A stretch of 64,000 nucleotides of DNA, taken from contig JAOIOW010000001.1 of the NCBI GenBank assembly GCA_028140795.1, forward strand, positions 274,466 through 338,465. The letters run 5' to 3'. The DNA is from Fidelibacterota bacterium (lineage in GTDB: Bacteria > Fidelibacterota > Marinisomatia > Marinisomatales > Marinisomataceae). The notes below the pieces were generated by a model, which was given only the letters and a program-made list of their open reading frames with translations, made no database searches and had not been told where the DNA came from. Both the position numbers and the translations under genes were made by a program. Shown in pieces: positions 46,394 through 58,197 of this stretch (positions are counted from its first letter, which is position 1; every line of letters starts with the position of its first letter).

Positions 46394-47406
46394 TGAAATT
46401 ATCAATTATCATCCCTCACCATAATGGTAAAAAGTTACTTTTTGATTGCTTACAATCATTATTTGATAATATTTCTATTGATAGTTTTGAGGTTATTGTT
46501 GTAGATAATTTTTCAAATGACGGATCAGCGGATGAAGCTAAAATTCAATTTCCATCCATTCATTTATTAAAATCAAAAAAAAATCTAGGATATAGTGGAG
46601 GTTGTAACTTTGGAGCAAAAAAAGCCATAGGTGAATATATTATTTTTCTCAATAATGATACATTGTACACAAAAAACTGGATAGAAGAGCTAATCAATTT
46701 TTTAGATAAAAATCCTCATGCGGGTGCAGCTCAGCCTAAAATTCTAAATGCAATAGATAAAGATACATTTGATTATGCTGGTGGAGCTGGTGGCTATATT
46801 GATAAATACTGTTTTCCTTTTGTTAGAGGAAGATTATTCAATACGCTTGAAAAAGACTTAAATCAACATGACAGTGCTAAGAAAATTTTTTGGGCTTCTG
46901 GTGCAGCTTTCATAATTAGAAAAGAATTATTACATGAATTAAATTTTTTTGACAACATTTTCTTTGCTTACATGGAAGAAATAGATTTATGCTGGAGACT
47001 TCAAGCGCTAGGTTGGGGAATATGGAATGTACCAACTTCAGTTGTTTTTCATTACGGAAAGCAAACTATAAAACAAAATTCATTTAAATCACATTACTTA
47101 AATCATAGAAACTCATGGATTTTATTTATTAAAAATTCTCCATCGTTTGAAAAAGGAATGCTAATTATAAAGAGATTCATTTTAGATCAAATGGCAGCTA
47201 TCTATTCTATTTTAACTCTAGATTTTAAAAGATTTTTAGCAATTTTTTATTCTCATTTTTGGTTAATCTATAATTTGAGAGTTATGGTGAATGTGAGAAA
47301 GAGCAATGATTTAAGACATAAAAATCTTGATTTAATATATGATGGTAGTGTAGCTATTGATTATTTTTTTAAGCGTAAAAAATATTTCAATCAAATATTT
47401 GAATAA
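46393..47406 (+). CDS. GT2-family glycosyltransferase (rhamnosyltransferase-like)
   Basis: 337 residues. KLSIIIPHHNGKKLLFDCL, VVDNFSNDGSADEA, NLGYSGGCNFGAK and IIFLNNDTLYT (NND as DxD-equivalent) define the GT-A donor site; FFAYMEEIDLCWRLQALGW gives the acidic catalytic segment. A hydrophobic stretch follows near the C-terminus. Its ATG overlaps the DUF2723 stop by one base, so both may act in one glycosylation pathway. It ends 16 bp inside the convergent DUF4835-like gene. Confidence 0.88.
   Translation: MKLSIIIPHHNGKKLLFDCLQSLFDNISIDSFEVIVVDNFSNDGSADEAKIQFPSIHLLKSKKNLGYSGGCNFGAKKAIGEYIIFLNNDTLYTKNWIEELINFLDKNPHAGAAQPKILNAIDKDTFDYAGGAGGYIDKYCFPFVRGRLFNTLEKDLNQHDSAKKIFWASGAAFIIRKELLHELNFFDNIFFAYMEEIDLCWRLQALGWGIWNVPTSVVFHYGKQTIKQNSFKSHYLNHRNSWILFIKNSPSFEKGMLIIKRFILDQMAAIYSILTLDFKRFLAIFYSHFWLIYNLRVMVNVRKSNDLRHKNLDLIYDGSVAIDYFFKRKKYFNQIFE
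47391..47402. repeat. 12-bp perfect palindrome at convergent gene ends
   Basis: TCAAATATTTGA lies across the overlap of the two genes; TCA is the reverse complement of the minus-strand stop TGA and the plus-strand stop follows at 47404. Could act as a weak bidirectional stem. Confidence 0.4.
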
Positions 47407-48260
47407 AATTCTTTATATATATTTGATCTTTGAGAGTCTAAGTCTTGAAGTTCTAATAACATCTCTTTTTGACCTAATTTTTCCATTATTTCTCCAATTT
47501 TAGGTCCATGATATTTCATAAACATGTTGGTATAGTTTTCTTGTGAATAATTATTAAATATTTCATCAAGATTTTTAATCAATTCATCTAATGCTCGTAT
47601 ACATTCATCAATATTACCATTTTCAAAAAGTTCATATGATAAGTATGTTGAAAAACGAAGTTTTCTCAAACCTACATTATCTGTTAATAGGTTAATTAAG
47701 AGTAATCTTTGCTCCCATCCTCTGGAAAAATTTGACGCACTTGCACGTACAGCTATACTTCTAGCTTTTTCGTAATGCTGCGATCCACCCAGAGAGCTCC
47801 ATGTATCTAATTCTGCACCAAGTATTATGTTTCCATAAAAGCCAAGAAGACTTGATAGGGGGTCATAATATACACTATCATAGTAAAGCGAAGAATTTTG
47901 ACTAAGCGAAAATTGAGAACCTTTATCAAAAAAATGTAAATCCATATTATTACTAAATAAAGACTGCATTAAAAAAGATTCTGAGCTACCAGTATTTGCA
48001 TTACCTTCAAAAATAACTTGAATATTTAACTTGAGTTCTAAATCTCTATATTCATCATTCCAAACAGTATCAACATAAAACTTCTCAATAGAATTTTTAA
48101 GATTAAATAGTGATGATTTTTCATCGTCTCTCAAAAGTCGATCATCAAAAGTTATATTTGTTTCCTTAAACTGAGCACTTAATTCAGAAAAGAATAATAC
48201 AACAATAATGCATTTAACAATTTTTATTTGTAAGGAAATTTTAATTAGTTTTCTTAGCAT
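47391..48260 (-). CDS. Secreted DUF4835/PorD-like protein
   Basis: 289 residues with a signal peptide ending in LSAQ (about residue 30). The central block SSLLGFYGNIILGAELDTWS, then LGGSQHYEKARSIAVRASAS and GWEQ, matches the DUF4835 family, named PorD where it is associated with type IX secretion in Bacteroidetes. No other type IX component is present in this window. The family is essentially confined to the FCB group, supporting the taxonomic call. Start lies 30 bp from the divergent cca gene. Confidence 0.65.
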   Translation of the reverse strand: MLRKLIKISLQIKIVKCIIVVLFFSELSAQFKETNITFDDRLLRDDEKSSLFNLKNSIEKFYVDTVWNDEYRDLELKLNIQVIFEGNANTGSSESFLMQSLFSNNMDLHFFDKGSQFSLSQNSSLYYDSVYYDPLSSLLGFYGNIILGAELDTWSSLGGSQHYEKARSIAVRASASNFSRGWEQRLLLINLLTDNVGLRKLRFSTYLSYELFENGNIDECIRALDELIKNLDEIFNNYSQENYTNMFMKYHGPKIGEIMEKLGQKEMLLELQDLDSQRSNIYKEFYSNI

Positions 48261-48290
48261 AATAGACCTATATATTTTTTAATTTACAAA

Positions 48291-49712
48291 ATGACATTAA
48301 TTAAAGACATAATTAACCAAAATAAGAGATTGGCCAAAATTTCTAAAATTATATCTGAGTTGAGCGATGAAACTCAGATAAATGCTTTTTTAGTGGGTGG
48401 CTGTGTTCGAGATTTAATGCTAAATCCATTAGCAGAATCAATTGATGTCGATATTATGGTTGAGGGAGATGGGATTAATTTTGCTGAAAAGTTAGCTAGA
48501 AAAATTAATGTTCCAAAAATCGTTCCTTTTAAAAAATTTGCAACTGCCAAAATTCCATTTAAAGAGTATGAAATTGAGGTAGCTTCAGCAAGACTTGAGA
48601 AGTATGATGAATCTTCCAGGAGTCCTTCTGAAGTTGTAATGTCTAATATTGAAGATGATTTATTAAGAAGAGATTTTACAATAAATGCAATGGCTATATT
48701 ATTGAATAAAGAAAATTTTGGTGAATTTTTTGATCCATTCAATGGAATGAAGGACCTAAGTAATAAAATTTTGAGAACACCTCTTGATTCTGATACAACA
48801 TTTTCAGATGATCCACTGAGAATGATGAGAGCAGCATATTTTGCATCAAAACTATCATTAGATATAGAACCAAGTTGCTTAGAGTCGATTAAAAATAATG
48901 CAGAGAGAATTACAATAGTTTCTCAAGAAAGAAAAACAAATGAATTATTAAAAATTCTAGGTACCAAAAAACCATCTATTGGATTAAATATTTTACAAGA
49001 AGCAGGTCTTATGGAATTTGTATTTCCCGAAATTGCAGAAATGTATGGACTTGATCAATCAAATGAATATCATCACAAAGATATTTTCTATCATACTTTG
49101 GAAGTTGTTGATAATGCAGCACAATTATCTGATAAGCTTGATTTAAGGTTAGCTGCTTTGGTACATGATATCGCTAAGCCTAAAACAAGAAGATTAAGTA
49201 AGTCTAAAGGATATACATTCTATGGACATGATGATGTGGGGGCAAGAATGTTAAAAGGCATATCTTCTAATATGAAATTTTCAAATTCAACAAGGGACTA
49301 CATTGCAAAACTAACAGCATTGCATTTGAGGCCAATAAGTTTGGCAAAAAAAGATGTCACTGATTCTGCGATTAGAAGATTAATTGTTGATGCTGGTGAA
49401 GAAATTGATGATTTAATGAAATTATGTAGAGCTGATATTACTACAAAAAATCCCAAAAATATCACAAAGTATTTAGGCAATTTTGATAGAGTTGAAAAAA
49501 GAATGAATGAAGTGATTGAAATAGATAAGCTCAAAGCATTTCAATCTCCAGTAAGAGGAGATGAGATCATGAAAATGTTTGATTTGGGTCCTGGTAAGGA
49601 AGTTGGAAAAATCAAGACTATGGTAGAAGACGCAATCATTAATGGTGAAATTAGCAATGATTATTCTTCCGCAATGACATTTTTGGATCAAATTAAACAG
49701 CAAAAAAAATAA
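48291..49712 (+). CDS. cca: CCA tRNA nucleotidyltransferase with HD domain
   Basis: 473 residues. FLVGGCVRDLM (35-45) and DVDIMVEGDG form the nucleotidyltransferase active site (GGxxRD, DxD), RRDFTINAMA is the second motif, and LAALVHDIAKPKTR is an HD phosphohydrolase site. The tRNA at 12574 has no encoded CCA, so such an enzyme is required. A poly(A) polymerase of the same family is the alternative. Inverted repeats begin 6 bp after its stop. Confidence 0.9.
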   Translation: MTLIKDIINQNKRLAKISKIISELSDETQINAFLVGGCVRDLMLNPLAESIDVDIMVEGDGINFAEKLARKINVPKIVPFKKFATAKIPFKEYEIEVASARLEKYDESSRSPSEVVMSNIEDDLLRRDFTINAMAILLNKENFGEFFDPFNGMKDLSNKILRTPLDSDTTFSDDPLRMMRAAYFASKLSLDIEPSCLESIKNNAERITIVSQERKTNELLKILGTKKPSIGLNILQEAGLMEFVFPEIAEMYGLDQSNEYHHKDIFYHTLEVVDNAAQLSDKLDLRLAALVHDIAKPKTRRLSKSKGYTFYGHDDVGARMLKGISSNMKFSNSTRDYIAKLTALHLRPISLAKKDVTDSAIRRLIVDAGEEIDDLMKLCRADITTKNPKNITKYLGNFDRVEKRMNEVIEIDKLKAFQSPVRGDEIMKMFDLGPGKEVGKIKTMVEDAIINGEISNDYSSAMTFLDQIKQQKK

Positions 49713-49718
49713 CTTTGC

Positions 49719-49733
49719 TTTACAAAATGTAAA
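49719..49733. promoter_or_regulatory. Inverted repeat TTTACA-N3-TGTAAA, candidate operator of the efflux operon
   Basis: Perfect 6-bp arms around AAA, just upstream of a possible -35 element. CTTTAC recurs at 49734-49739 and 49739-49744, so three copies of the half-site lie within 27 bp. This pattern fits a dimeric repressor or activator of the TetR or MarR kind, but none is encoded nearby. A weak terminator for cca is the alternative. Confidence 0.5.
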
Positions 49734-49734
49734 C

Positions 49735-49762
49735 TTTACTTTACATGTCCTTAAATGATAAT
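49735..49762 (+). promoter_or_regulatory. Candidate promoter of the tolC-type efflux operon
   Basis: TTTACT (49735-49740), 16-nt spacer, GATAAT (49757-49762) preceded by T. The -35 overlaps the CTTTAC repeats, consistent with control by a bound regulator. The predicted 5' leader would be about 60 nt and contain the second palindrome. Confidence 0.45.
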
Positions 49763-49792
49763 ATTTATTGGGATAAAAAATGGAAACTTTTG

Positions 49793-49807
49793 GACGTAAA
49801 TTACGTC
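49793..49807. promoter_or_regulatory. Perfect palindrome GACGTAA-A-TTACGTC in the efflux leader
   Basis: Seven-bp arms with a one-base centre, 22 bp before the tolC ATG. With three G/C pairs per arm it is unlikely to be chance in this AT-rich sequence. It could be a second operator or, in RNA, a very tight hairpin placed just before the Shine-Dalgarno sequence AAGGAG. Confidence 0.55.
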
Positions 49808-49828
49808 TATAGAGTACCAAGGAGAAAA

Positions 49829-51097
49829 ATGAAGACTAAAATACTATTTATAATTCTTTTAAGTATTATGAGCGCTCAAACCTTAAGCGTTGATGAGGCA
49901 GTTAGAATTGCATTAGAAAACAAGTCTGCAATTACTAATGCAGAAAAAGATGTTAGAATTGCTCAGTTGAATAGAAATTCATCGGCTGCATTACTATTAC
50001 CATCAATAAGTGCTAGTAATTCTTTTAGAGAAACAACTTATGGAAACTCTATTATTACAGGCTCAGAATCATTTTCTGGAGGTGTCAACTTGTCTCAAAG
50101 TTTATTCAACTTTGGAGGAAAAGTTAATTCTGTTCGTCAAAGCGACAATTCTTATCAAATCACTAAAATTCAAAAGAGAGAAACAACATCTAGAATAATT
50201 TTAAATGTATATACATTCTATTATCAACATTTAAAAGACTCAGAGTTATATGAAATTGCTAAAGAAGATTTAAACCTATCAAAAAGACAACTTGATTTGG
50301 TTAAACAGCGATTTGATCTTGGAGCAGTGAGCAAAACAGACTATTTAAAAGCTACTGTAAGATATGGTTCTGCTAAATCGACCTTACTTACAAGAGAGCT
50401 TAGTTTTAATAACTCTTTTAAAAATCTAAGAAATAGCATGGGTCTTATTGGTACAGATACTAAGATAAGTCTTCCTAAAAAAGTAGAAATTAACTTAATA
50501 ATACCTACATTTGATGAAGCATATCAGTTAATGCTTTCGAATAGCACAAGTTTAAATATTTTAGATAGAAGAGTCACCTCTGCAAAGATTGGCGTGAAAC
50601 AGTCATGGGCATCAAGTTTACCTAGTTTAAGCATGAGTCTTGGCTATAATGCTACATCAAGCGATCAAATTACTAAGCAATATTTTGAGGATAATTACAT
50701 TAAAAGTGCAAATTTAACTTTAAGCATACCTCTTTTTAATGGTTTCAGAAAAAGGAACGACATTAAAATTTCAAAATTACAGTTATCTCAAAGCGAAGCT
50801 TCACTCAGTACTGCCAAAAAAGATGCTGAGGTTGAACTTTATTCTTCATTAAACAGATTAAATAATTACGAAGAGTTAATTCCTATTCAACAGGAAATTT
50901 TATTGTCAGCAGAAGAGGATTTAAAATTAGCCGAACAGAAATATGAGCTTGGTTCTGCTGATATTCTTGAGTTGCTTGATGCTCAATTAGCAGTTATTCA
51001 AGCCAGCTCTTCACTAGTTACAACTAAGTATGATGCTGCGATTCAAATGGCAACACTAGATAATATTATTGGAACTTTAGACAGAAAATATAAATAA
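49829..51097 (+). CDS. TolC-family outer-membrane efflux protein
   Basis: 422 residues from the ATG at 49829, chosen because it gives a signal peptide (MKTKILFIILLSIMSAQ) and has AAGGAG 6 nt upstream; a longer upstream frame covers the palindromes and is rejected. The mature protein shows two TolC repeats: SVDEAVRIALENKSAI with long coiled helices, and FDEAYQLMLSNSTSL, with LAEQKYELGSADILELLDAQ near the end. Forms the outer-membrane tunnel for the pump encoded by the next four genes. Confidence 0.93.
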   Translation: MKTKILFIILLSIMSAQTLSVDEAVRIALENKSAITNAEKDVRIAQLNRNSSAALLLPSISASNSFRETTYGNSIITGSESFSGGVNLSQSLFNFGGKVNSVRQSDNSYQITKIQKRETTSRIILNVYTFYYQHLKDSELYEIAKEDLNLSKRQLDLVKQRFDLGAVSKTDYLKATVRYGSAKSTLLTRELSFNNSFKNLRNSMGLIGTDTKISLPKKVEINLIIPTFDEAYQLMLSNSTSLNILDRRVTSAKIGVKQSWASSLPSLSMSLGYNATSSDQITKQYFEDNYIKSANLTLSIPLFNGFRKRNDIKISKLQLSQSEASLSTAKKDAEVELYSSLNRLNNYEELIPIQQEILLSAEEDLKLAEQKYELGSADILELLDAQLAVIQASSSLVTTKYDAAIQMATLDNIIGTLDRKYK

Positions 51098-51106
51098 GGA
51101 GTATTT

Positions 51107-52366
51107 GTGAAAAATTTAATTGATAAAATTATGCAACATAAAATGAAAATTTTAGGACTTATAATTGTTGTTCTAGGGTTATCATTCTTTAATGGAAATA
51201 ATGATGATGGAACTTTAGAAGTTTCAGTTCAAAAAGTTTCGACCAAAGATCTTTCTAGCAAAGTGGTGGCAGATGGAGTTTTAACTCCTGAAACAGAAGT
51301 TAAACTTAGCGCAAACAGTACCACTTACATTACTGAAATTGCGGTAAAGGAAGGAGACTTCGTTAAAAAAGGTGACTTCTTGATGTCATTAGATGATCGT
51401 CAACAAAAAGCTGCTACTGAAGCTTCAAGAGCAAGTCTTGAGGCAGCAAAAGTACAACTTGAACAAAGAAAAGCTCAGCAAGAAAGACAATCAAAACTTT
51501 ATGCTCAAGGACTTATATCTGATCAAGAAATGGAAACTACTAATTCCTCATATGCATCAGCACTTAGTGCTTATAATGGTGCTCAATCTAGATTAATTCA
51601 AGATGAAGATGCATTGTCCAAGCTAAGATTAATTGCTCCACAAGATGGAACTATTACTTTTATTGATGGTGAAGTAGGAGATTTAGCTCAAGGTGGTATG
51701 TTTAGTCCAACTGTGTTGATGAAATTATCAGATTTATCTAAAATGGAAGTCTATGTAAATGTAAATGAAAATGATATAGCTGACATATCATTGAATGATA
51801 CAGCCTTAATTCAAGTAGATGCATACCAAAACAAAAAATTTAAAGGCCTTGTAAAAGAAGTTGCATATGCTGCTACTACATCCAGCGGAGGTTCATCTCA
51901 ACAAGTAACAAATTTTCAAGTTAAAGTACAAATGTTAGAAGTAGTTGATGGGATGAGACCAGGTATGAGTGCTACTGTTGATATTATAACAGAGGAAAGA
52001 CTAGGTGCTATTGCTATTCCAATTCAGGCATTGACTACTCCAAGACCAGGCAAAAGTGCTGAAAAGAAATCAGGATTTTCTGCTGAGGTTAGTGTTAATG
52101 GAGAGTCACAGTGGTCCAATAGAAAGCAATTTGGAGGCAAGCAAAAGAAATCAACCGTCGTTTTTGTCTTGAAAGATGATAATACTGTTGAGCAACGTAT
52201 TGTTGAAGCAGGTATTGTTGGAGATAGAGATTATGAAATTATTTCAGGATTAGAGGTAGATGAGACAATTGTTACAGGTAGCTTTATTGCTATCAGTAGA
52301 GAATTATATGATGGAGCTGTTGTTAAAGTAAAAGAAAATTCTAGACCAAGTCGTAAACGTGGCTAA
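51107..52366 (+). CDS. Efflux periplasmic adaptor (HlyD/MacA-type membrane fusion protein)
   Basis: 419 residues, GTG start with AAGGAG 7 nt upstream. An N-terminal membrane anchor (about 13-29) is followed by a split lipoyl domain ([20 protein letters not shown] and [14 protein letters not shown]), an alpha-helical hairpin (about 100-160) and beta-barrel domains. It bridges the inner-membrane transporter and the TolC-like tunnel. A Lys/Ser-rich insertion around residues 310-345 is unusual. It overlaps the ATPase gene by 8 bp. Confidence 0.93.
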   Translation: MKNLIDKIMQHKMKILGLIIVVLGLSFFNGNNDDGTLEVSVQKVSTKDLSSKVVADGVLTPETEVKLSANSTTYITEIAVKEGDFVKKGDFLMSLDDRQQKAATEASRASLEAAKVQLEQRKAQQERQSKLYAQGLISDQEMETTNSSYASALSAYNGAQSRLIQDEDALSKLRLIAPQDGTITFIDGEVGDLAQGGMFSPTVLMKLSDLSKMEVYVNVNENDIADISLNDTALIQVDAYQNKKFKGLVKEVAYAATTSSGGSSQQVTNFQVKVQMLEVVDGMRPGMSATVDIITEERLGAIAIPIQALTTPRPGKSAEKKSGFSAEVSVNGESQWSNRKQFGGKQKKSTVVFVLKDDNTVEQRIVEAGIVGDRDYEIISGLEVDETIVTGSFIAISRELYDGAVVKVKENSRPSRKRG

Positions 52367-53048
52367 GTCCAAAAAAGAAATTATATCTATTCAGTCAGTA
52401 TCTAAGATCTACAACTTAGGTGAAACGGTTGTTAAGGCTTTAGATAATGTATCATTAAGCATTTATGATAACGATTACATTTCTATCATGGGACCTTCAG
52501 GTTCTGGAAAATCAACATTAATGAATATTATTGGATGCCTAGATGTCCCTACTAAAGGAAAGTATAAATTTAAAGATGAGTTAATTTCTGAAATGGATGA
52601 TAACCAACTTGCCAATATAAGGAATGAAAAAATTGGTTTTGTTTTTCAAACTTTTAATCTCCTTCCAAAACTTAATGCTATGCAAAATGTTGAGGTTCCT
52701 TTGATTTATTCTTCACTTGGAAGAAAAGAAAGGATAGAACGTGCAGAAGAGGCATTACATATTGTAGGGTTGCAAGATAGAATGACGCACAAGCCTAATG
52801 AATTATCAGGAGGACAAAGACAAAGAGTTGCTATCGCAAGAGCATTGGTAAATAAGCCCTCAATCATTTTAGCTGATGAACCTACTGGTAATTTAGATTC
52901 AAAAAGTGGTAACGAAATCTTGAAATTTTTTGCAAAACTGCATAAGGATGGAAATACAATTATTATGGTGACCCATGAAGAGTCTGTAGCAAAGCTTTCT
53001 AAAAGACGTATTGATATTTTTGATGGAAAAATTGCTAGAGATGAATAA
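52359..53048 (+). CDS. ABC transporter ATPase (MacB/LolD-type)
   Basis: 229 residues with GTG start. Walker [10 protein letters not shown] (43-51), Q-loop [10 protein letters not shown], signature [15 protein letters not shown], Walker [12 protein letters not shown] and the switch His in VTHEE are intact. [16 protein letters not shown] is typical of MacB/LolD ATPases. In E. coli MacB the ATPase is fused to the permease; here it is separate. It powers the two permeases that follow, overlapping the first by 8 bp. Confidence 0.95.
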   Translation: MAKSKKEIISIQSVSKIYNLGETVVKALDNVSLSIYDNDYISIMGPSGSGKSTLMNIIGCLDVPTKGKYKFKDELISEMDDNQLANIRNEKIGFVFQTFNLLPKLNAMQNVEVPLIYSSLGRKERIERAEEALHIVGLQDRMTHKPNELSGGQRQRVAIARALVNKPSIILADEPTGNLDSKSGNEILKFFAKLHKDGNTIIMVTHEESVAKLSKRRIDIFDGKIARDE

Positions 53049-54282
53049 TTTTTTTAAAAATATAATCATTGGTTTATTTTCTGTAAGATCAAATCTCACT
53101 AGAGTTATTTTAACTGCCTCTGGATTAACAATTGGTATTTTCACTGTAAGTATAGTTTCTGCAGCAGTCTCAAGTATTGATAAAGAATTCGCTAAATCAA
53201 TGGATTATTATGGTAATGATAAAGTATATGTTGGAACGTGGCCATGGTCTTTTGATTTTGATTGGTGGAAATATAGAAATCGTCCAAAAATTGAAGAATC
53301 TTCATTAGAGTATATTACCCAATACAGTGAATACATTACAGATGTAAGTATCAAAAAAAATACTTGGACTAGAGCAACTTATGGAAATAAAGCCTCATGG
53401 GTACAATTGAACGGAGTATACCCAAGTTATCAAGATATGTTAAGTGGCACAAAAATTGAGAACGGAAGATTTTTCTCTCAAAATGAATGGGATCTTCAAA
53501 GAAGAGTTATCATTGTTGGAGGTACTGTAAGAGACGGATTTTTTCAAGGAAAAGATCCTATTGGAAAAAAAATAAGATTAAATAATGTTACTTTTGAAAT
53601 TATTGGTGAATTAAAAAAACAAGGTATAGGAATGGTTCCAGGTGGAACATTGGATAACTTAGTTATTATGCCTTCAACAACATTTGAAAGAATTCTTACA
53701 AGATGGGGTTTTGATGAACTGGTTTTACAAACCAGTCCTGAAGATATTCCGTTAGCAAAAGAAGAAGTTGGAATGATTATGCGTGTTGCTAGAAAAATTC
53801 CTCCAGGTGATGATGATAATTTTGCTGTTAATTCAGCTGATGCATATATGGAACAATTTAATACAATGAAAAATGCAATAGCGGGAATGGGATTTTTAGT
53901 AACAGGAATTTCTTTGGTAGTCTCTGCAATTGGTATTATGAACGTAATGTTTGTTTCTGTCAGAGAAAGAACTAGAGAAATTGGCCTAAGAAAAGCAATG
54001 GGAGCAACCAATTTCAATATATTAACTCAATTTTTAAGCGAGGCAGTGGCTATAGCAATTATTGGAGGATCTGTTGGAATTGCACTCATTCGATTAACCG
54101 TTTTTGGACTCGCTTCTTTTCCTATACCAAACTTTAATGGCGCAACATTACCAATAAGTTTTGACTTATTGCTTGTATTTTACACCTTCACTGTTTGCGT
54201 TTTCATTGGTGTTTTAGCAGGCTTGATTCCAGCCAGAACAGCAGCAAATCTAAATCCTATTGATGCCTTAAGAGATGAATAG
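53041..54282 (+). CDS. MacB-type ABC transporter permease, first copy
   Basis: 413 residues from ATG 53041 (upstream in-frame starts lie within the ATPase gene). One N-terminal membrane helix, a large periplasmic MacB_PCD domain (about 50-275), then three helices with the coupling motif [17 protein letters not shown]. This four-helix mechanotransmission fold extrudes peptides, drugs or lipids towards TolC. It differs clearly from the second permease, so the pump is probably a heterodimer. Confidence 0.92.
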   Translation: MNNFFKNIIIGLFSVRSNLTRVILTASGLTIGIFTVSIVSAAVSSIDKEFAKSMDYYGNDKVYVGTWPWSFDFDWWKYRNRPKIEESSLEYITQYSEYITDVSIKKNTWTRATYGNKASWVQLNGVYPSYQDMLSGTKIENGRFFSQNEWDLQRRVIIVGGTVRDGFFQGKDPIGKKIRLNNVTFEIIGELKKQGIGMVPGGTLDNLVIMPSTTFERILTRWGFDELVLQTSPEDIPLAKEEVGMIMRVARKIPPGDDDNFAVNSADAYMEQFNTMKNAIAGMGFLVTGISLVVSAIGIMNVMFVSVRERTREIGLRKAMGATNFNILTQFLSEAVAIAIIGGSVGIALIRLTVFGLASFPIPNFNGATLPISFDLLLVFYTFTVCVFIGVLAGLIPARTAANLNPIDALRDE

Positions 54283-55546
54283 AATAATAAATTATTTAGT
54301 CGATGCTATCGGTGGAGTACTTTTTTATTTTGGTCAGACGAAATTAAGAACTGCGTTAACTCTGATGGGTATTACTGTGGGAGTTTCTTCTATCATTGCA
54401 ATTATGACAGTTCTAGAAACTTTTGAACAGTCAACTGAATCGTTAGTTGCAGATATGAAAACTAATATATTTTACATTACTAAAGATAATCCCGTCCAAG
54501 TACAATTTGGTAATGATGCAGGATGGGGTAAAAGAAAAATACCAAGAATTACATGGGATGAATATGAGCAATTAAAACGAAATCTTACTCTAGTGACTAA
54601 CATGGCTGCTACAACCACGGAAGAACCAAGCGATAGAACAATCTCTGTTGGAAAAGAAGAGTTGAAAAGTAGACTTTCAAGTTTTTGGGGTTCTGATGGC
54701 GATGTATTGTCTGTTTCAAAATATGATATCCTTGATGGAAGAAATATTCAAGATGTTGATATAGAAAATGCTAGCAGGGTTGCTATCGTAGGATATTATA
54801 TTAAAGAGCAACTTTTTCCATATTCAAATCCCGTGGGACAAAATATAGAAATTGATAATATCCCTTTTGAAATAATCGCTTTAACTGAACCTAAAGGTGA
54901 ATTGTTAGGTCAAAATATGGATAGTATGATTGGTATTCCTATCAGCACATATTTAAAATATTATGGAGGAAAAGGATGGAGAGGGAGACCTGATCTTCAA
55001 CTTATTTTAGAAGCAGAATCCATGGATACTTTGGAAGATGCAACTGATGAAGCTATTGGAGTATTTAGAGCTATAAGAAAAATTCCACCAGGTGAACCAA
55101 ATAACTTTTACATTGCAACCAATGATCAATTAATGGATACTTTTGGCAGCTTTACATCATCTATAAAAATTTTTGTTGGTCTGGTAGCAGGTATTTCTTT
55201 AATCGTCGCTGGGATTGGAATTGCTAATATTATGCTAGTTTCTTTAACAGAAAGAATTAAAGAGATTGGTATTAGAAAAGCTTTAGGCGCAAGAAGAGTA
55301 GATATCTTTTTACAATTCTTAATTGAAGCAATTTTAATCTCTATTCTTGGTGGAATTGTTGGGATTATTTTGGGCTTATCTTTCGGTAATGTTGTTGCTA
55401 CCTTTCTTGAACAAAATCCTGTAATTCCATATGAATGGGTGTTCTACAGTCTTCAAATTTGTGCTTCTATGGGTATAATATTTGGCCTCTACCCAGCAAT
55501 TAAAGCATCAAAGTTGAATCCAATTGATTCAATGAGATACGACTAA
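54275..55546 (+). CDS. MacB-type ABC transporter permease, second copy
   Basis: 423 residues. Same layout as the preceding permease: N-terminal helix (LRTALTLMGITVGVSSIIAI), periplasmic domain, and three C-terminal helices with LTERIKEIGIRKALGARRVD. It overlaps the first permease gene by 8 bp. Sharing IPPGxxxNF near the end of the periplasmic domain with its partner suggests an old gene duplication. Last gene of the five-gene efflux operon. Confidence 0.92.
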   Translation: MNRIINYLVDAIGGVLFYFGQTKLRTALTLMGITVGVSSIIAIMTVLETFEQSTESLVADMKTNIFYITKDNPVQVQFGNDAGWGKRKIPRITWDEYEQLKRNLTLVTNMAATTTEEPSDRTISVGKEELKSRLSSFWGSDGDVLSVSKYDILDGRNIQDVDIENASRVAIVGYYIKEQLFPYSNPVGQNIEIDNIPFEIIALTEPKGELLGQNMDSMIGIPISTYLKYYGGKGWRGRPDLQLILEAESMDTLEDATDEAIGVFRAIRKIPPGEPNNFYIATNDQLMDTFGSFTSSIKIFVGLVAGISLIVAGIGIANIMLVSLTERIKEIGIRKALGARRVDIFLQFLIEAILISILGGIVGIILGLSFGNVVATFLEQNPVIPYEWVFYSLQICASMGIIFGLYPAIKASKLNPIDSMRYD

Positions 55547-55606
55547 GTCTTATGGCCTTTTTCTTGATGAAGTCTTTCTAATCATCTAAATTGTCAAAAA
55601 TAATTT

Positions 55607-55914
55607 ATGTCTAAAAAAAATAAAATCTCAGAACAAGAAGTAAAGAAGATTGCTGAATTATCAAGATTATCTTTAACAAGTGAAGAACTAAAAAAACGCA
55701 CTGAAGATATGAATAATATTCTTAATTATATGGATACATTAAACGAAATTGATACTGAAAAAGTTGAGGAGTTGTATAATGTTCATGATATGAATAACTC
55801 TTTAAGAGAGGATAATTATGAATCTTCTTTGGATAAAAAAGATGTATTAGCAAATAGTCCAAGTTCTAATTCTGATTATGTTGAAGTTCCTTTAACTGTA
55901 AAAAAGGAAAGCCA

Positions 55915-55918
<4 letters not shown>
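55607..55918 (+). CDS. gatC: Asp/Glu-tRNA amidotransferase subunit C
   Basis: 103 residues. EVKKIAELSRLSLTSEELKK at the N-terminus and ILNYMDTLNEIDTEKVEE are the GatC pattern; the C-terminal part ends normally. GatCAB converts misacylated Glu-tRNA-Gln or Asp-tRNA-Asn. gatA and gatB are not in the window. It overlaps kdsB by 4 bp, a non-functional-looking but tight pairing. Confidence 0.9.
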
Positions 55919-58195
<2,277 letters not shown>

Positions 58196-58197
58196 AT

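Noticed and set aside
49745-49828. 28-residue N-terminal extension of the TolC-family protein
   Set aside because: It spans the promoter -10 and the GACGTAA palindrome, precedes the signal peptide, and lacks a ribosome-binding site, whereas the ATG at 49829 has AAGGAG.
53544-54017. 157-codon minus-strand frame inside the first permease
   Set aside because: Reverse-strand shadow of a clear MacB-type permease; composition reflects the antisense of hydrophobic codons and no domain is visible.
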